A DNA stretch of 64,000 bases from Cyanobacteria bacterium FACHB-471 (GCA_014695345.1 JACJOC010000065.1:124001-188000), one strand, 5' to 3'. Shown: positions 48,244 to 56,646, counted from the first letter of the stretch. The notes: generated by a model from the sequence alone, not told the origin. A program made the numbers and translations.

Positions 48244-48275
48244 TAGTGAGAAAGAAGTAAATCAGGTTTACAGAA

Positions 48276-48695
48276 TTAGCGAACTCTACGCTTACGAATA
48301 GCAGCAGAAGGGTGAGGACGACGATTTTTGCGGCGACGGGTTGCTGCTCCGCCACTCACTAACCCCAATAGGGCAAGCGGTTGAAAGTTGCGGCTTGCAT
48401 GAGGTTTTTCAGGCTGGGTGATACTGGCAGTTGGGCGATTGCCCTCCCTCATATGATTGGCATACACCTGATCCGCCAGTGAAAGTGCGCCTGTTGCAAT
48501 GACAATTCCCAAAAACATGGGATTGTGTCCAGTCGATACTCCTTTCTTGATTACAAAAGAAGCATAGACAAAGTAGAGCGAAATTAATAAACAAATAACC
48601 AGCAAAATACCAATGACAGCCGGACTGTTCGCAAAGGTGTAAATTGGACCTTCTGCTGCAGAAAACTCTTCAAAAGTCTCAAAGGGACTAATCAT
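48276..48695 (-). CDS. Small membrane protein co-transcribed with amt
   Basis: A 139-aa protein with two membrane helices (residues about 27-48: VIGILLVICLLISLYFVYAS; and about 60-75) and a Lys/Arg-rich C-terminus (AATRRRKNRRPHPS). It starts 12 bp after the amt stop on the same strand, so both form one unit. It is not a PII protein, the usual amt partner. It may modulate or stabilise the transporter; no family recognised. Confidence 0.65.
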   Translation of the reverse strand: MISPFETFEEFSAAEGPIYTFANSPAVIGILLVICLLISLYFVYASFVIKKGVSTGHNPMFLGIVIATGALSLADQVYANHMREGNRPTASITQPEKPHASRNFQPLALLGLVSGGAATRRRKNRRPHPSAAIRKRRVR

Positions 48696-48707
48696 TTTTA
48701 TTCCTCC

Positions 48708-50162
48708 TTACTCAGGCGCTAGCTCTGTAGAACCGGAAACTGGTCGTCCTGCGGCAGTTGGAGTAGGTATTTGCTGCGTCACATAAGACATCATGGCGTA
48801 CTCTGGATAGCCCTCAACGCCTAGATCCGACAGATCTAATCCCTCGATTTCTTCTTGCCGGGAGACCCGCAGTAGATTTAGCTTCTTTAGAATCCAACTT
48901 GTGCCATATCCGGGGATGAAACCTAGCAGAACTGTGCAGATAAACGCACCCAGAATTTGTCCACCCAAATTGATTGCTGGAACTGACTCTCCTTGAGGAA
49001 ATCCTGCCGCTGCAATGCCGACAACTACAGAACCAAACAGTCCAGACCAGGCATGTACCCCAACGGCTCCTACCGCATCATCAATGCCAGCTTTCTCGAC
49101 GAAAAGCGCTACTTTCGGCATGATGAAGGCACCGATGAAAGCAATGATAATAACCAGAGCTGGGTGGTAGAGATCCATGCCGCCACCTGCCGAGATGAGG
49201 CCAGCTAAGCCGCCTGAGATGGTGAAAAACGGATCTGCTTTAGAGGAAATGTAGGCAGCTATAATTCCTGCTGCTAGTGCCAAAGTGGTGTTCACACCAA
49301 TCGATGCCAGTGTCATCGGTGTGCCATAAATAGTTGTCTCTGCAGAGTAGCCGGGTAAGAAAATTAAGCAAGCTGCGAGGAATGCATAGAAACCCACAAA
49401 GATGAGTAACAGCCCCACCATTGTTAGCGGTAAGTTGTGCGGCAGAATGGGTCGAGGATTTCCTTGAGCATCATATTTTCCAATTCTTGGACCGAGGTTG
49501 ATCAACACGCCTAGCGTGAAGAAACCTGCAATCCCATGTACCACGGCAGCGCAGCCAAAGTCGTGATAGCCAAAGGAGTTAAACAACCAGCCAAAATAAT
49601 TCCAACCCCAGGCGGCTCCTACAACCCAGGTGAAGCCTCCTAAGACAATTGACATGACGATGTATGCGCCAATCTTGACCCGCTCAATCAGGGCACCCGA
49701 AAGGATGGAGGCAGTCGTCATGGCAAATAGCGCAAAAGCAAACCAGAATACTCCGGTGAGATGGTCGGCTGTGTTAGGTCCAAGGGCTGGCGACCAGGGG
49801 TAAGAAGCCTCTACGTAGACCATTGCTGCGGCGATGGTTTCGCTGGCTTCTGGATTTGTCCACGGACCTAAGATTCCGCCAGTAACTGGAAATAGGGGAA
49901 AGGCATTGTAAACCCACCAGCCGAAGAAGAAAAACGCTAAACCTACGCTCGATAGCGTGATCAAGTTTTTGACCATCGTTGCCAAAACGTTTTTGGTTCT
50001 GGAGGCTCCCCCTTCGTAGGCAAGGAAACCTGCATGGATGATCAGCATGAATACAGAAGCCCAGTAGTAGTAGGATTCTGCAACAAAGGTTTCTAGAAAT
50101 TGAGTTGATTTTGGCAAATCCTCAATGGCAACTTGTGCCAGAAGCAATGCATCAGAAAACAT
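48708..50162 (-). CDS. amt: Ammonium transporter Amt
   Basis: A 484-aa Amt/Rh channel with eleven helices. The hallmark DHLTGVFWFAF-like, 'FGCAAVVHGIAGF' (pore His) and 'GVHAWSGLFGS' blocks are present. It imports ammonium under nitrogen limitation and is normally NtcA-dependent in cyanobacteria. ATG chosen here (MFSDALLLAQ) has GGAG 10 nt upstream; the longer frame from 50261 adds a non-conserved lead. First gene of an operon with the 139-aa membrane protein. Confidence 0.95.
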   Translation of the reverse strand: MFSDALLLAQVAIEDLPKSTQFLETFVAESYYYWASVFMLIIHAGFLAYEGGASRTKNVLATMVKNLITLSSVGLAFFFFGWWVYNAFPLFPVTGGILGPWTNPEASETIAAAMVYVEASYPWSPALGPNTADHLTGVFWFAFALFAMTTASILSGALIERVKIGAYIVMSIVLGGFTWVVGAAWGWNYFGWLFNSFGYHDFGCAAVVHGIAGFFTLGVLINLGPRIGKYDAQGNPRPILPHNLPLTMVGLLLIFVGFYAFLAACLIFLPGYSAETTIYGTPMTLASIGVNTTLALAAGIIAAYISSKADPFFTISGGLAGLISAGGGMDLYHPALVIIIAFIGAFIMPKVALFVEKAGIDDAVGAVGVHAWSGLFGSVVVGIAAAGFPQGESVPAINLGGQILGAFICTVLLGFIPGYGTSWILKKLNLLRVSRQEEIEGLDLSDLGVEGYPEYAMMSYVTQQIPTPTAAGRPVSGSTELAPE

Positions 50163-50502
50163 CAGCGGTTTCGCTCCTTCAAGAAATATTGGCTGGTCTG
50201 GGATTGCCTCATTTGGATATGTTTTCGCGGACGGAGAACTGATCCTCCAACACCAAAACATTTCCGAAGTGAGCGAAGTTGCAACTCCAGATAGATGATT
50301 TAAAGGTTACGGTGAGTAAGTTTGAGGATTAGTTTGCCGCCATTGTTATAACAAGTTTGTAGCTGCTACTACCGAACTCAGAGAAAAAATTGCACTCTCG
50401 GATGCATGAATGGATGTTTATTCTGCTCCATTGGAATTATGTTTCAGTAGGGGTAGCTTGCTAGGATGAAGAGGCAGTTTTGCTAGCAAGGGACTCCTGA
50501 TA
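50163..50502. other. Divergent control region of amt
   Basis: A 340-bp region without a gene, between amt and the coiled-coil gene. It contains a candidate NtcA site (50359-50372) and should hold both promoters. Confidence 0.4.
50359..50372. promoter_or_regulatory. Candidate NtcA-binding site GTA-N8-TAC
   Basis: The sequence GTAGCTGCTACTAC fits the NtcA consensus GTAN8TAC exactly and lies 197 bp upstream of amt. I do not see a -10 element at the usual 22-bp spacing, which weakens the call. Amt genes are typical NtcA targets. Confidence 0.4.
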
Positions 50503-51084
50503 ATGAGCGTATTTGAGGATTTCAGTCGGTTTTTAGAAACTCGGCTGGAGGAGTTTCTACGCAACAACCCGCATCTGGAACTGCAAGCGTTAGAAGAAAA
50601 ATTGCGGGAGCAGGAAGAGGAAACAGTTCGGTTGTTGGCAGATTTGCGATCGCGCGAAAAGCGGCTGCAAGATCAAATCCTGGAAACGGCTCAGGAAGTG
50701 CAGCGCTGGCACATTCGGATTGAGAAGGCAAAAAATGCTGGAAGAACTGACCTAGTAAAACCTGCGGAAGAAAGGGAAGCGGCTCTGTTGAGTCAAGGAA
50801 ACCAGCTTTGGGGACAAATGGAAGTACTCAAAGATCGCAGTAAGCAAACCATTGAGCTACAGCGGCAAATTCAGCTGCGGCGTAAGGAAGTGCAGACGAA
50901 GGTAGCAGAAGCGCAGGCAACCCGCGCCACTCAGCAAGCTGAGCAACGCTGGCAAACCGCTGGATGGAATCAAGATTACAGCTTTAGCAGTACTTCTACG
51001 GCGTATGATCCGTTGGAAAAAAGCTTTCAACAGTGGGAAACGGAAGAGGAGTTGCAGCAGCTTAAGCGGAATATGGGGATGTAG
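50503..51084 (+). CDS. Coiled-coil hypothetical protein
   Basis: A 193-aa, highly charged, almost wholly helical protein (LEEKLREQEEETVRLLADLR, 'IQLRRKEVQTKVAEAQA'), similar in feel to PspA/IM30-type rods and known among cyanobacteria as an uncharacterised family. The C-terminus 'YDPLEKSFQQWETEEELQQLKRN' is distinct and likely conserved. No membrane helix. Its end overlaps the convergent YbjN-like gene by 23 bp. Confidence 0.75.
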   Translation: MSVFEDFSRFLETRLEEFLRNNPHLELQALEEKLREQEEETVRLLADLRSREKRLQDQILETAQEVQRWHIRIEKAKNAGRTDLVKPAEEREAALLSQGNQLWGQMEVLKDRSKQTIELQRQIQLRRKEVQTKVAEAQATRATQQAEQRWQTAGWNQDYSFSSTSTAYDPLEKSFQQWETEEELQQLKRNMGM

Positions 51085-51520
51085 CGGTGATGATGTCGTC
51101 GTAGCGAGTGGCGATCGCCGCCACCGACAGCAGACAGCTTTCTAACTCCAGCAAATCCATGTTTTCACCACCCAAAATGCTGTGGACAAATAGGATTTGT
51201 CCTGCTTCGTCAAGCTGGAATGCACCGAACCGCATTTTGCGATTTTCGGATAGCAAAAACTGAATCAAATCAGCATCTACGGTGCTGCCAACGGTGATGT
51301 GGCTGGAGGCTCTGACGATCGCCACCTCCGAGTCTTCCCAGGGGTGAATCTCCCAGGGCAGCACCTCTACCTCAATCAGCGTTGTTTCTTTGTAGAGCAG
51401 ATTAAACTTAGGTTCGTCTTCTAGGACATGCATTGAGTCCTTGAACATGCTGGACTTGAGGTAGTCTAAGGTGCGGTTGTAGGTTAACTCTTGGGCGTGA
51501 TTGACAAATGAGATTGCCAT
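51062..51520 (-). CDS. YbjN / CesT-like chaperone-fold protein
   Basis: A 152-aa protein with the mixed alpha/beta pattern of YbjN and type III secretion chaperone folds: 'TVDADLIQFLLSENRKMRFGAFQLDEAGQILFVHSIL' (middle) and 'LELESCLLSVAAIATRYDDII' (end). Cyanobacteria have several members of unknown role. It is convergent with the coiled-coil gene, overlapping by 23 bp. Confidence 0.75.
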   Translation of the reverse strand: MAISFVNHAQELTYNRTLDYLKSSMFKDSMHVLEDEPKFNLLYKETTLIEVEVLPWEIHPWEDSEVAIVRASSHITVGSTVDADLIQFLLSENRKMRFGAFQLDEAGQILFVHSILGGENMDLLELESCLLSVAAIATRYDDIITATSPYSA

Positions 51521-51787
51521 AAGGGTGTGAGGTGCAGAGATTATATTCTTAGTTTACAAATGTTTACTTTGGTTTAACATCGCCTGGGTGGACAGAGTTT
51601 CTCACCCTACTAGACAATTTTTGGGCAACAGTTTTGAACTAGGACTGGCGATCGCCAAATAAATCATTGAAGCTCACGGGCAGCTAACCAGTTTCACCTG
51701 TGCAGTGAGTTAAGGTTTTACCTTTTGATTAACCTGCCGCTGTAGGCTGTTGTTTTAATGATTAGTGAGGCGATCGCCCTTCCTCTT

Positions 51788-52030
51788 TTACCTTTCTGGT
51801 CTGCGATCGCGGGTCAAAATGCTCATCACTTCACCGGAACTCGGAGCGGGTAACAGAGGGCTCCACGCTCCTGCTTCGGCAAAGCCGCGTCCGTGCAAAT
51901 CGTGAATCGTTTCGATTACACCATCGCGAGAGCCAATGATCAGAACCCGCAAGCGTTCGCGTTCAGGAAATTGAGCAGGGGATGGGTTCTCAACGGTTGG
52001 TGAGTTGAGATCGAGAAAACACTCAGGCAT
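51788..52030 (-). CDS. Small hypothetical protein
   Basis: An 80-aa protein with a clear internal pattern 'LRVLIIGSRDGVIETIHDLHGRGFAEAGAWSPLLP' that resembles a conserved cyanobacterial small protein. No membrane helix or metal motif. The repeat-rich region lies upstream of its start. Function unknown. Confidence 0.6.
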   Translation of the reverse strand: MPECFLDLNSPTVENPSPAQFPERERLRVLIIGSRDGVIETIHDLHGRGFAEAGAWSPLLPAPSSGEVMSILTRDRRPER

Positions 52031-52072
52031 CAGTTGTAACTCCGTTTAGGGTTTGCAAGGAAACCCCAAAAA

Positions 52073-52145
52073 CCTAGCCACCCCGCACGCGCTGCCGATG
52101 AGAATTAGCAACGCTTTTTTGACATCACAAGTCGGGGTGGCTAGG
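52073..52145. repeat. Inverted repeat with 47-nt spacer
   Basis: Arms cctagccaccccg (52073-52085) and cggggtggctagg (52133-52145) are perfect 13-bp inverted copies. The spacer contains a short GCG/CGC stem followed by TTTTTT (52115-52120). It could be a structured RNA or a small non-autonomous element. Confidence 0.55.
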
Positions 52146-52406
52146 GGAGTGTTAAAATTCTCCGTTAGCCGCCAGACTGCTCATCCAGTTTGGGGGTTAG
52201 TCGCTCATCGCTGCGCTAACAGCTTTGAGCGGCGCTAGATTTTTGGGTGTAGCAGGTTGTTTGTATATAAAAAAACAACCTTAGCGTGACAGCATATCTG
52301 AGCGAACGGTATCTCGTCAAGGTGGCAAGTTGCAGAGTTTTTGAGAAGAGGGAAGTGGCGATCGCCCTTCGCGCAGGTATTTTTGCTGGAAATTGTAAAC
52401 AAAAAC

Positions 52407-52621
52407 AGGTTTAAGAGTTTTAAACCTTGTTTTTAAAGTTCAAAATAAGATTTACAAGTTTTAAATCAGGTTTTTGAGTTTTAAAGCAAGGTTTACAAGT
52501 TTAAAACCTGATTTTTAAATTCAAAACAAGGTTTACAAGTTTTAAATCAAGTTTTTGAGTTTTAAAACAAGGTTTACGAATTCAAAATTAGATTTTTGAG
52601 GCTGAAATTAGATTTCTGAAG
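52407..52621. repeat. AT-rich tandem repeat array, about 41-bp period
   Basis: About eleven half-units of 18-22 bp, e.g. AGGTTTACAAGTTTTAAATC and AGTTTTTGAGTTTTAAAACA. The 'AGRTTTACRA' half recurs at 52448, 52489, 52529 and 52570, giving a period of 40-41 bp. Copies are degenerate. Not protein coding. Confidence 0.8.
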
Positions 52622-52687
52622 AGGATATGTACAAATCAACTCGTTACCATGCTCCGCTTTCTGCTTGGAAACGAGAGATGTTTGCTA

Positions 52688-55639
52688 TTACTGCTGAAGC
52701 TGCCAAATGATGATTGCAATCACTAATCCCACCGTAAACCAAAATATAAAAGATGTTTTGAACCGTTGAAATAAGCGAATTGAAAAAGCAACCAGAAAAC
52801 TCACTCCAGCCAGGATATCCATCAACCAACCAAACTGCTCTTGAGCTTGAATAAATGACTCAGCCCAGTTTTCGCCCTGCTGCTCAAGGTATTTGACCAT
52901 GCGTTTGGTGATTTCTGGAAGCGGAATCACATTGATCGGCAGATTTAGAGATTGCCAAATCTTCACGGCTGCAACTGTACACTCCCGCATTTTTCGGATT
53001 TTGCCTTGCTGCTGATAAAGATTACTAAGATTCCATAGCGAAATGGCTTCACCCTTGCGATCGCCAATCTGGCACTTAATCTCCAAAGACTGTTGATGGA
53101 AGTCGATCGCCTGCTGGTATTGCCCTAGTGAATAGGACGCACTGCCCAAATTGTCTAGAGAGATAGCTTCACCCTTGCGATTGCCAATCTGGCGCTTAAT
53201 CTCCAAAGACTGCTGATGAAAGTCGATCGCCTGCTGATATTGTCCTAGCGAATTGTACGCATTTCCTAGGTTGCTTAAAGAATTAGCTTCACCACCGCGA
53301 TTGCTAATTTCACGCTGTATGTTTAAGGATTGCTGACAAAAATCGATCGCTAACTGGTAATGCCCTAACGACCCGTACGCAGCTCCTAGCCCGCCTAAAG
53401 AATAGGCTTCACCCTCGTGATGCCCTATCTCGCGCTCAATCTCTAAGGACTGCTGGTAGAACTTAATTGCCAACTGGTATTGTTCCAGCGCATCATAAGC
53501 GATTGCCAGATTGTATAAAGACTTTGCTTCACCACCACGATCGCCTATCTCTTGTGCAATCCATAACCACTGCTTTAAGAAGTTAATTGATCGCTGATAT
53601 TGCCCTAACAACTTGTATACAATCCCCAAGTTACCTAAGGAAGCTGCCTCACCCCAACGATCGCCAATCTCGCGCTGAATCCCCAATGACTGTTGATAGA
53701 ACTCGATCGCCTGCTGATATTGCCCTAGCTCTTGGTACGCATTCCCCAATCCACCTAAGGAACCAGCTTCGCCACTACGATCGCCAATCTCACACCTAAT
53801 TCTTAAAGACTGTTGCTGAAAATCAATCGTCTGCTGATATTGCCCTAATGCACAATACATAGCCCCTAGATTACTCAACGAAAGTGCTTCATCACTTCGG
53901 TCGTCAAGCTCCCTCGCAATTTCATAATGTTGCTGAAAGAAGTCAATTGCTTGCTGATTTTGTCCTAACGAATCGTACACAGTTCCTAAATTACACAGAG
54001 AGAAGGCTTCACCACGGCGATCACCAATTTCGCGCCTAATCTCCAATGATTGTCGTTGGACATTGATTGCCTGCTGGTATTGCCCTAACACACGATACAA
54101 AATCCCTATATTGCTTAACGAAGCTGCTTCACCCCAGCGATCATTAACCTCACGCTTAATCTTTAATGATTGCTCCTGAAAATTGATTGCCTGCTGATAC
54201 TGCCCTAACTCGCGGTAGGTTTCCCCTAGAACTCTACAAACATCAGCATAAATTTGACGCTCTTCTAAAGTGGGATGCCATGTAATATGTAGTTGATAAT
54301 AATAATTAACTAAAAGCTGGTAATATCCTCGCCGATGGAGAAATTTATCACAACTGTACATAGTCTTAAACGCTTTGGAATATTGTCTCAGTTGGCATTG
54401 GTGGTAAAAAACTTCTTCGTATTCAATGGCAGCTTCCCGCGTATCGTCTCTGGCAAATTCAGTTTTACGGCGGCTCCAAAAATAGGTAATAGCGCGTTCG
54501 TGGGCAGGCGTGAGATCACTAGCTCGTTTTTGGACAAATTCTTGAATGCGGAGCTGGAGGCGAAACAGCCGTTGCCCCTGTTGGTTCCGCTCTGATAAGG
54601 TTTGCAGCAAAGAGCGACGCTCCAGGTCATCCAGGTCAGCATCGCTCACGGATGGTTTTATCGATTCCGTCACCAGGGCTGCGGCTACTTCAGCGCTAAA
54701 AGCTCCTCGTAAGACGCTGACCTGGGTTAAAAGGTGCTGGTTTTCTAGGGTGAGGCGATCGATGCTCCACTGCAAGATGCGATCGACACTTACTTGCGCT
54801 TCACCCCGGTGCTTTCCTTCCAGTTGCAGCAAATCGGTGTGCTGACTGAGATGGTTAACCTGACGTTCTCCCGGTCGATATTCTTCTCGCAGCCAGCCTG
54901 CAATTAGCATCAGCGCCAGTGGGTTTCCCTGCACTTGTTCTGATACTGTTGCCAAGTTTTTATTGGTGTCTTCTACCTCCAGGTCTTCCAGCATTGCTGC
55001 GCCTTCACCAGGCTTTAAGCCTTTTTCTAACGTCAGCCAGCGTGATCGCTGCCAGCCAAAATACTTGGGCGGATATTCTCGACTTGCCAGCAGCAGCACG
55101 CTTTCACTGCCCAGATTTTGAAAGCCCTCAAAAAAAGAGTCATAGCCGCTCTGCCATTCGCCTGCTGTGGTCAGCACCGATTCTAGATTGTCGATCGCCA
55201 GCAAATAGCGCCCCTGCTGCAACAGTCGCAACAGTCTCGGAATCAGATCTTTTTCCTCGATTGCTTTCACCTGCTCTGGCAACACACCAAACTCTTGCAG
55301 CGCTCGTTCTGCCAGAGCTGTAATGGAAGTGCCCGTTCGCACGTCTGCCCAAAACTTGCCCGCAAATCCCAGACATTCAGCAAACACCTTTGCGGTCAGA
55401 GTCGATTTACCAATTCCCCCCTCACCGCGAACGCTAGCGATCGAAATTGTCCGATCCGCCAACCAGGTGTTGAGTTCTAATAGCTCAGCTTCTCGCCCTT
55501 GAAACAGCCGCAGATCGGGAACGGGGTCACTATAAATCAGCGCTACTTTCTGGCCTTCGTGAATGGTGATGTTGTTGGTCTGGTTATAGACCGTTCCCTG
55601 ATTCACCACCCCAATCTTTTCAGCGATCGGCTCTGTCAT
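52688..55639 (-). CDS. STAND/NLR-like NB-ARC ATPase with TPR sensor and C-terminal membrane helices
   Basis: A 983-aa protein. Residues 6-26 hold the motif AEKIGVVNQGTVYNQTNN, shared with the upstream protein. The NB-ARC ATPase follows: Walker A GEGGIGKST with Lys78, Walker B 'LLAID' with Asp150, and GNPLAL at 238-243. After a winged-helix-like region come ten 40-residue TPRs (about 466-866, consensus LGQYQQAIDFxQQSLEIxREIGDR) and a degenerate eleventh. The last 48 residues carry two hydrophobic helices. It is likely a signal-sensing switch that assembles on activation. The partner gene ends 31 bp upstream. Confidence 0.9.
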   Translation of the reverse strand: MTEPIAEKIGVVNQGTVYNQTNNITIHEGQKVALIYSDPVPDLRLFQGREAELLELNTWLADRTISIASVRGEGGIGKSTLTAKVFAECLGFAGKFWADVRTGTSITALAERALQEFGVLPEQVKAIEEKDLIPRLLRLLQQGRYLLAIDNLESVLTTAGEWQSGYDSFFEGFQNLGSESVLLLASREYPPKYFGWQRSRWLTLEKGLKPGEGAAMLEDLEVEDTNKNLATVSEQVQGNPLALMLIAGWLREEYRPGERQVNHLSQHTDLLQLEGKHRGEAQVSVDRILQWSIDRLTLENQHLLTQVSVLRGAFSAEVAAALVTESIKPSVSDADLDDLERRSLLQTLSERNQQGQRLFRLQLRIQEFVQKRASDLTPAHERAITYFWSRRKTEFARDDTREAAIEYEEVFYHQCQLRQYSKAFKTMYSCDKFLHRRGYYQLLVNYYYQLHITWHPTLEERQIYADVCRVLGETYRELGQYQQAINFQEQSLKIKREVNDRWGEAASLSNIGILYRVLGQYQQAINVQRQSLEIRREIGDRRGEAFSLCNLGTVYDSLGQNQQAIDFFQQHYEIARELDDRSDEALSLSNLGAMYCALGQYQQTIDFQQQSLRIRCEIGDRSGEAGSLGGLGNAYQELGQYQQAIEFYQQSLGIQREIGDRWGEAASLGNLGIVYKLLGQYQRSINFLKQWLWIAQEIGDRGGEAKSLYNLAIAYDALEQYQLAIKFYQQSLEIEREIGHHEGEAYSLGGLGAAYGSLGHYQLAIDFCQQSLNIQREISNRGGEANSLSNLGNAYNSLGQYQQAIDFHQQSLEIKRQIGNRKGEAISLDNLGSASYSLGQYQQAIDFHQQSLEIKCQIGDRKGEAISLWNLSNLYQQQGKIRKMRECTVAAVKIWQSLNLPINVIPLPEITKRMVKYLEQQGENWAESFIQAQEQFGWLMDILAGVSFLVAFSIRLFQRFKTSFIFWFTVGLVIAIIIWQLQQ

Positions 55640-55670
55640 GATTGCGGGCTTTCCTACAGTGCCAAATTAA

Positions 55671-56069
55671 TCAGAATGAGAGGTTATTAGTCTGATTTAC
55701 AATCGTGCCTTGGTTCACTACCCCGATCTTTTCTGCCAGCTTTGTCATGTTGGCGATCGCCCCTGGCTGAGCCTGCACAGCCGTTTGAATTTCCTGCGCT
55801 GCCTGTTGAATTTCGGCATCTTCCTGAGCGGCGGCTTCAACTTTTGTCACCAGTGTCGCCACTCCATAATCCTCTGGCTTTTGCTCTGCTAGTTCCGGGG
55901 TTTTTGCTACTGTTTCGATCGCTGATGCTGTTGCTTCATCTTTTCGCTTTAGAGCATTAAGAAACTTACCTACTAGTTTCCAGACTCCTTCACTAAGCTG
56001 CTCGCCCGTTTTTTCAAAAGCTTTGGTGGCAATTAGGGTAGCGATTACTGTTGCGGTTAAAGGTTCCAT
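55671..56069 (-). CDS. Small Bell-like putative effector with C-terminal amyloid-type motif
   Basis: A 132-aa protein. Residues 1-42 form a hydrophobic/amphipathic helix region (TATVIATLIATKAFEKTGEQ, 'LSEGVWKLVGKFLNALKRK') like the N-terminus of Bell/HeLo-type membrane-acting domains, from my memory of the family. A helical middle follows. The C-terminal 21 residues (112-132, AEKIGVVNQGTIVNQTNN then LSF) match residues 6-26 of the NLR-like protein at 16 of 21 positions. It is the first gene of the pair; proposed to be recruited by templating and to damage membranes. Confidence 0.7.
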   Translation of the reverse strand: MEPLTATVIATLIATKAFEKTGEQLSEGVWKLVGKFLNALKRKDEATASAIETVAKTPELAEQKPEDYGVATLVTKVEAAAQEDAEIQQAAQEIQTAVQAQPGAIANMTKLAEKIGVVNQGTIVNQTNNLSF

Positions 56070-56141
56070 GCGGCTTACGTTTTACCCGTAATTTCCGTAG
56101 TCACCATAGCCCATCCTTCGATTAATTTACGGCGATCGAGA

Positions 56142-56198
56142 TCACGACTTATTCAACTCAATTGAGATGTTTTGCAACTGTTCCGCTTCACGCCTCAT
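56142..56198 (-). pseudogene. Possible truncated HEPN-like remnant
   Basis: An 18-codon frame (MRREAEQLQNISIELNKS) starts in a 4-bp ATGA overlap with the MNT stop, exactly where a HEPN toxin gene usually begins. It ends at once in a stop. This is a weak, position-based call. Confidence 0.25.
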
Positions 56199-56491
56199 AA
56201 CGGTACAGCCTCACGTAAAATGCGATCGCAATTACGTTCTTTCAACATATCTACGGTCGCAATATCAACTTTGCGATTAAGGAGTTGTTCTAAATCAAGC
56301 AACAGCCCACCTGGAAACCAGGGAGTAATCTTCTCCAGGTCATAGTCAAGCAGGAAATCAATATCGCTGTTTTCTGTTGCTTCTCCCCGTGCAACTGAGC
56401 CAAATACCCGCACGTTGTAAGCTCCATGTTTTTCGGCAATAGCGAGAATTTGCGGTGCGAAGCAGTTCCCCTTTGGGTAATCGCTGCTCAT
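56195..56491 (-). CDS. MNT-type nucleotidyltransferase (antitoxin-like), possibly truncated at the start
   Basis: A 98-aa minimal nucleotidyltransferase with the motif GSVARGEATENSDIDFL (GS-x10-D-x-D) and a third carboxylate region 'RKVDIATVD'. MNT proteins pair with HEPN toxins, adding AMP to silence them. No intact HEPN gene follows. A different frame just upstream encodes MGLGVKELLDEQRLPKG, which looks like the missing family N-terminus, so a frameshift near 56460-56490 is likely. The ATG used here would then be an internal rescue start. Confidence 0.75.
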   Translation of the reverse strand: MSSDYPKGNCFAPQILAIAEKHGAYNVRVFGSVARGEATENSDIDFLLDYDLEKITPWFPGGLLLDLEQLLNRKVDIATVDMLKERNCDRILREAVPL

Positions 56492-56646
56492 CCAGTAATT
56501 CTTTAACGCCTAAGCCCATTTTCTCAGTATTACGGAAACTAATTGAGTCAAATTTACATCTATAAGAGTTATCGATGTTGTAATTCACCTCTGGTTTAAG
56601 TGGTGCTTCAAGGTAATTTGGTTTTATAGATGACTAGGAGCTAGGC

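Larger units (their letters stand above)
52031..52687. other. Gene-free region with inverted repeat and AT-rich array
   Basis: This 657-bp region has no convincing gene. It holds a 13-bp inverted repeat at 52073-52145 and the tandem array at 52407-52621. It separates the NLR-like gene's 3' end from the 80-aa gene. Confidence 0.5.

Noticed and set aside
52407-52621. CRISPR array
   Set aside because: Units are degenerate, short and contiguous with no unique spacers, and no cas genes are near.
53587-54845. Plus-strand frames across the TPR gene
   Set aside because: They follow the 120-bp periodicity of the real minus-strand TPR gene and carry no domain.
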